From a virus, in the IMG/VR virus record IMGVR_UViG_3300020171_000149, positions 1 through 20,680 of that record: a DNA stretch of 20,680 nt. One strand, given 5' to 3'. The notes below the pieces were generated by a model. That model was not told the DNA's origin, did not search any database, and saw only the letters and a program-made list of their open reading frames with translations. Numbering within the stretch: position 1 is the stretch's first letter; each line of letters begins with the position of its first letter. The position numbers were made by a program, and so were the translations under genes. Positions 18,699 through 20,680 of this stretch are shown one piece after another.

Positions 18699-19709
18699 AT
18701 GCAACACTTCAAATCACTTGCGGACAAGGAAGTCCCTAAAAAATACAACGCAGAATTAAAAAAGTTTCGTGACTATGCTACTAAGATTGGTGTAGATAAA
18801 GATGCTCCAGTTTGTTATGAAGTAAAAGCTGGGTACAATATCAAAAAACACACCCCTTTGTCTGGTAATTGCTATGAAGATTTTAAGTATCTGCAAGACT
18901 GGGAATTTGAAGATGAAACAAAAAATAGTTTAGTTTTCTGGATACCAAAAATACTGCCTGATAGTTTTAACAAAAATGTAAAAGAGCAAAAAGAATTGAT
19001 AAAAGATTTCAGTGATGATTTTGGCAGTGTATCATTATTAACTGGATTGATACTACATCATTTTGAAACTACGAAAGAGAGATTGTGCGATAATGAATAT
19101 ATTAGAACAAGTTCCTGCCTCCGTGTCGGTGGTTTTCGCCTCAGCCTCGGTGACTTTGGACGAGGTGGTCTGCGCTGCGGCGGCTGGCTTTGGGGCGACG
19201 ACGGCTCCGACTCTCTTGGTTGCTTCGCCTGGGGGGTTGTTCCACTGGAAACTTGTAAACCTGATAATAAGCCATCACAAAAACAATTAGCAGAAGCGAT
19301 TAAATACCTAGCAGACGGATTAAAAATTACCAAAATCTTAGACCGTTCTGTAGGAATAAATCTAATCCTAAACGAACCAGAAAAAGACCACGAATGTGAA
19401 GAAGATATTTATGGTAATTGTTATACTTGTGAAAGAAGTATGTTAGAAGAACCATCCGAAAAAGAAGAGTGGGGAGCGTGGAAAATTGTTAGAGATATGC
19501 TAGACAATCCAGACGACCTTGGTATCTACCAAACAAGCAAATGTTATCAAGAGCTTTATGAATTCGTAATGAATCAGAAACAAAAAGCACGAGAGGAAAC
19601 ACGAGATACTCCTATGGGGTATTCCACTATGGGGTATTCCGCTTGGCTTACCGCAGGCGAGAAATTCGGCTACTTAGATTTCTTTCAAGAGCAGTTGAAA
19701 AATAACTAA
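18699..19709 (+). CDS. Protein with mid-chain hypervariable-looking insert (candidate DGR target)
   Basis: A 336-residue protein in three parts. Residues 1 to about 138 are ordinary AT-rich coding sequence (e.g. EFEDETKNSLVFWIPKILPD). Residues about 139-182 are an abrupt Gly/Trp/Asp/Arg-rich insert (LRVGGFRLSLGDFGRGGLRC, then WLWGDDGSDSLGCFAWGVVP). The rest is again ordinary, with a possible Cys motif (CEEDIYGNCYTC). The insert has the spacing of the C-type-lectin-like variable domains diversified by DGRs, where Asn codons of a template become random. The open frame is intact across the insert. The gene is among small non-structural genes, not next to tail genes, so the binding target is unclear. 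Confidence 0.7.
   Translation: MQHFKSLADKEVPKKYNAELKKFRDYATKIGVDKDAPVCYEVKAGYNIKKHTPLSGNCYEDFKYLQDWEFEDETKNSLVFWIPKILPDSFNKNVKEQKELIKDFSDDFGSVSLLTGLILHHFETTKERLCDNEYIRTSSCLRVGGFRLSLGDFGRGGLRCGGWLWGDDGSDSLGCFAWGVVPLETCKPDNKPSQKQLAEAIKYLADGLKITKILDRSVGINLILNEPEKDHECEEDIYGNCYTCERSMLEEPSEKEEWGAWKIVRDMLDNPDDLGIYQTSKCYQELYEFVMNQKQKAREETRDTPMGYSTMGYSAWLTAGEKFGYLDFFQEQLKNN
19113..19244 (+). other. Adenine-poor variable-region-like segment
   Basis: By my count 8 of 132 bases are A, in a gene that is otherwise about 40 percent A, and 36 of 44 codons end in C or T. Codons such as CGC, CTC, AGC, GGC, GAC, TGC and TTT are what results when the first two bases of AAC or AAT codons are randomised, which is how DGRs write variable regions. 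The matching A-rich template repeat and the reverse transcriptase are not in the window. Confidence 0.6.
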
Positions 19710-19718
19710 AACAAACTT

Positions 19719-19970
19719 ATGAAAACAGAATGGGATAAATTTATAAAACTTAAAAAGGAAATCTATAATCTTACCGACGACAAGGCTTGGCAAAACAAAC
19801 ACTTCCTTGGAGACTTAAAACAATTTCATCTTAAAGCAATAGCAGAAGAAAGGAATAAGGTTTTGGAGTCTGTGAAAGAAATGAGACCAGCAGGTGATAG
19901 TTCAACTCACCAAAGTTACAACGATGGACAAAGAGATTTGGCAGATAGAATCATCAACAAACTAAAATAA
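19719..19970 (+). CDS. Small helical protein
   Basis: An 83-residue charged helical protein (EWDKFIKLKKEIYNLTDDKA; ending YNDGQRDLADRIINKLK). The C-terminal pattern is similar to the gene at 17910-18134. No motif for a known function. Confidence 0.6.
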   Translation: MKTEWDKFIKLKKEIYNLTDDKAWQNKHFLGDLKQFHLKAIAEERNKVLESVKEMRPAGDSSTHQSYNDGQRDLADRIINKLK

Positions 19971-19992
19971 CTCCCAACACAAAACAATAAAA

Positions 19993-20008
19993 AGAGCAAT
20001 TAAGCTCT
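19993..20008 (+). promoter_or_regulatory. Start-proximal stem-loop before 20022
   Basis: AGAGC pairs with GCTCT around aattaa, ending 13 nt before the ATG. It is almost the same hairpin as 58-73 on the other strand. Confidence 0.6.
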
Positions 20009-20021
20009 GAAATATAAATAT

Positions 20022-20186
20022 ATGTGGCAAAAAATAGCACATTGGTTACCTAAAAAATTAGTGTACTTTGCTTTCATAAGATTTTGGGCATTTGCAACAA
20101 CACACGATGAAGGATGTAAAATGACACCAGATGAAATGACTTGGAGTAAAGCTAGTGAAATTTGGGAAAGATACAATAAAATATAA
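20022..20186 (+). CDS. Small Trp-rich phage protein
   Basis: A 54-residue ORF, MWQKIAHWLPKKLVYFAFIR then FWAFATTHDEGCKMTPDEMT and WSKASEIWERYNKI. The segment with aromatic residues and ATTHDE resembles a small protein common in phage genomes, known to me only as unknown function. The N-terminal half may associate with the membrane. Confidence 0.65.
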   Translation: MWQKIAHWLPKKLVYFAFIRFWAFATTHDEGCKMTPDEMTWSKASEIWERYNKI

Positions 20187-20201
20187 GAAAATAATATAAA
20201 T

Positions 20202-20215
20202 GGGGACATTACCCC
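20202..20215 (+). promoter_or_regulatory. Start-proximal stem-loop before 20232
   Basis: GGGG pairs with CCCC around acatta, ending 16 nt before the ATG. Here the G and C arms are swapped relative to 16574-16588, so pairing is kept while sequence is not. Confidence 0.6.
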
Positions 20216-20231
20216 TGTAATATATAATAGT

Positions 20232-20513
20232 ATGGAAGATGTAAAAATCATCCCAACAGTAGGTCGTATGGTCTACTACAAAACAAGAGGTTCAGCAGAC
20301 GGAGTTTATCCGCCAACAGTCTTTGCTTCAATCATAACTACAGTTTATGATGATGGTTTAGTAAGTTTAGCCACCTTTGGTGAATCAGGATTAAGATTTG
20401 AGACAAAAGTAACTCTAGGAAATGAACCAGGACAATGGAATTGGATGCCATATCAGAAAGAGCAGGCAAAAAAGACAGAAGAATTAGAAAAGAAATTAGA
20501 AGAAGTAAAATAA
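20232..20513 (+). CDS. Conserved small phage protein of unknown function
   Basis: A 93-residue protein: GRMVYYKTRGSADGVYPPTV, then VSLATFGESGLRFETKVTLG, then GQWNWMPYQKEQ and a Lys/Glu tail. I recognise this pattern from many tailed-phage genomes, where it is annotated only as hypothetical; it reads as a small beta barrel with a helical end. It is followed by the structured element 20518-20678. Confidence 0.75.
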   Translation: MEDVKIIPTVGRMVYYKTRGSADGVYPPTVFASIITTVYDDGLVSLATFGESGLRFETKVTLGNEPGQWNWMPYQKEQAKKTEELEKKLEEVK

Positions 20514-20517
20514 TTAT

Positions 20518-20678
20518 CTCCCAGCTTAATCAACTGGGAGGGTGCAAGCAGTGAGGGCTTCGGCTCTCCTCCACGCCAAGTACGTACGGATAGATAGTTG
20601 CCACATCCCGAAATGAGATGTAGGAGTAACTGTCGTCAAGCAAAGCAGGTAGCTGTTTGCACCCTCTTAGTTAATTAT
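20518..20678 (+). ncRNA. Large structured element at the right end
   Basis: A 5' hairpin CTCCCAG/CTGGGAG (20518-20524/20534-20540); a 14-bp closing stem GAGGGTGCAAGCAG/CTGTTTGCACCCTC (20538-20551/20653-20666, one G-U); hairpin GAGGGC/GCTCTC with a TTCG tetraloop (20553-20568); GATAGTT/AACTGTC (20593-20599/20628-20634, one G-U) enclosing ACATC/GATGT (20603-20607/20617-20621). The first hairpin loop is partly complementary to AGTTAATTA at the end. It is GC-rich against AT-rich flanks and has no ORF. The closing stem ends 14 nt before the window edge, so a start codon may lie just beyond. Confidence 0.65.
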
Positions 20679-20680
20679 AT

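Noticed and set aside
19058-19333. Open frames on both strands over the GC-rich insert
   Set aside because: The GC-rich, NNY-codon segment removes stop codons in other frames; these frames lack leaders and their composition (Pro/Arg-rich or Ala/Val-rich) is an artefact.
20518-20678. Self-cleaving ribozyme
   Set aside because: The hammerhead core (CTGATGA with GAAA) was looked for and not found; other ribozyme classes not recognised by eye.
1-20680. CRISPR array, insertion sequence, integrase or att site
   Set aside because: No spaced identical repeats of array type, no transposase or recombinase motifs, no paired terminal repeats.
1-20680. Alternative genetic code (TGA read as an amino acid)
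   Set aside because: TGA ends many genes and forms ATGA overlaps with the next start (for example 4262-4265, 14626-14629, 17650-17653), so it is a real stop.

Overview
This window is part of the genome of a tailed double-stranded DNA phage or prophage (Caudoviricetes). The evidence is a packaging module (terminase small and large subunits, portal), a replication and recombination module (replication initiator, DnaB-type helicase, NinG-like nuclease, YqaJ-type exonuclease, SSB) and dense arrays of small, overlapping unknown genes. The DNA is AT-rich with strong A/T third-position bias. TGA is used as a normal stop, often in ATGA overlaps, so the code is standard. Most starts lack a Shine-Dalgarno sequence and instead look like TAATATG or AATAATATG. 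The host cannot be fixed from the sequence. No tRNA, rRNA, integrase, CRISPR array, transposon or reverse transcriptase gene was seen.

Layout. 1-5191 is a leftward operon: several small genes, TerS, TerL, a small basic protein, portal, one unknown gene and the start of a further gene that leaves the window. 5192-5800 is a 609-nt divergent control region. It holds a perfect-consensus leftward promoter, a DnaA-box-like inverted repeat, a rightward promoter and long structured leaders. 5801-10817 is the rightward replication block: a membrane protein, a second promoter with an attenuator-like leader, initiator, helicase, small zinc-ribbon proteins and NinG. 10818-13736 starts with a third promoter and a folded leader, then YqaJ exonuclease, a coiled-coil protein and SSB. 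13761-14298 is an HNH-type gene with its own perfect-consensus promoter. 14300-20513 is an array of small accessory genes including an adenine methyltransferase and a 336-residue protein with a remarkable adenine-poor insert.

How it may work together. The initiator and helicase would load the host replisome; exonuclease, SSB, NinG and neighbours would process and recombine DNA; the methyltransferase may protect it. The divergent promoters would separate early (rightward) from late or packaging (leftward) expression.

Most unusual points: (1) the 336-residue protein carries about 44 codons that look like the variable region of a diversity-generating retroelement (DGR), placed in mid-protein and outside the structural genes; (2) about ten genes have a small stem-loop ending 13-17 nt before the start codon, in place of a Shine-Dalgarno sequence; (3) GC-richer, multi-helix non-coding elements recur between genes and after promoters, two of them with terminator-like ends that suggest attenuation. 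All pairings were found by eye, without folding software.
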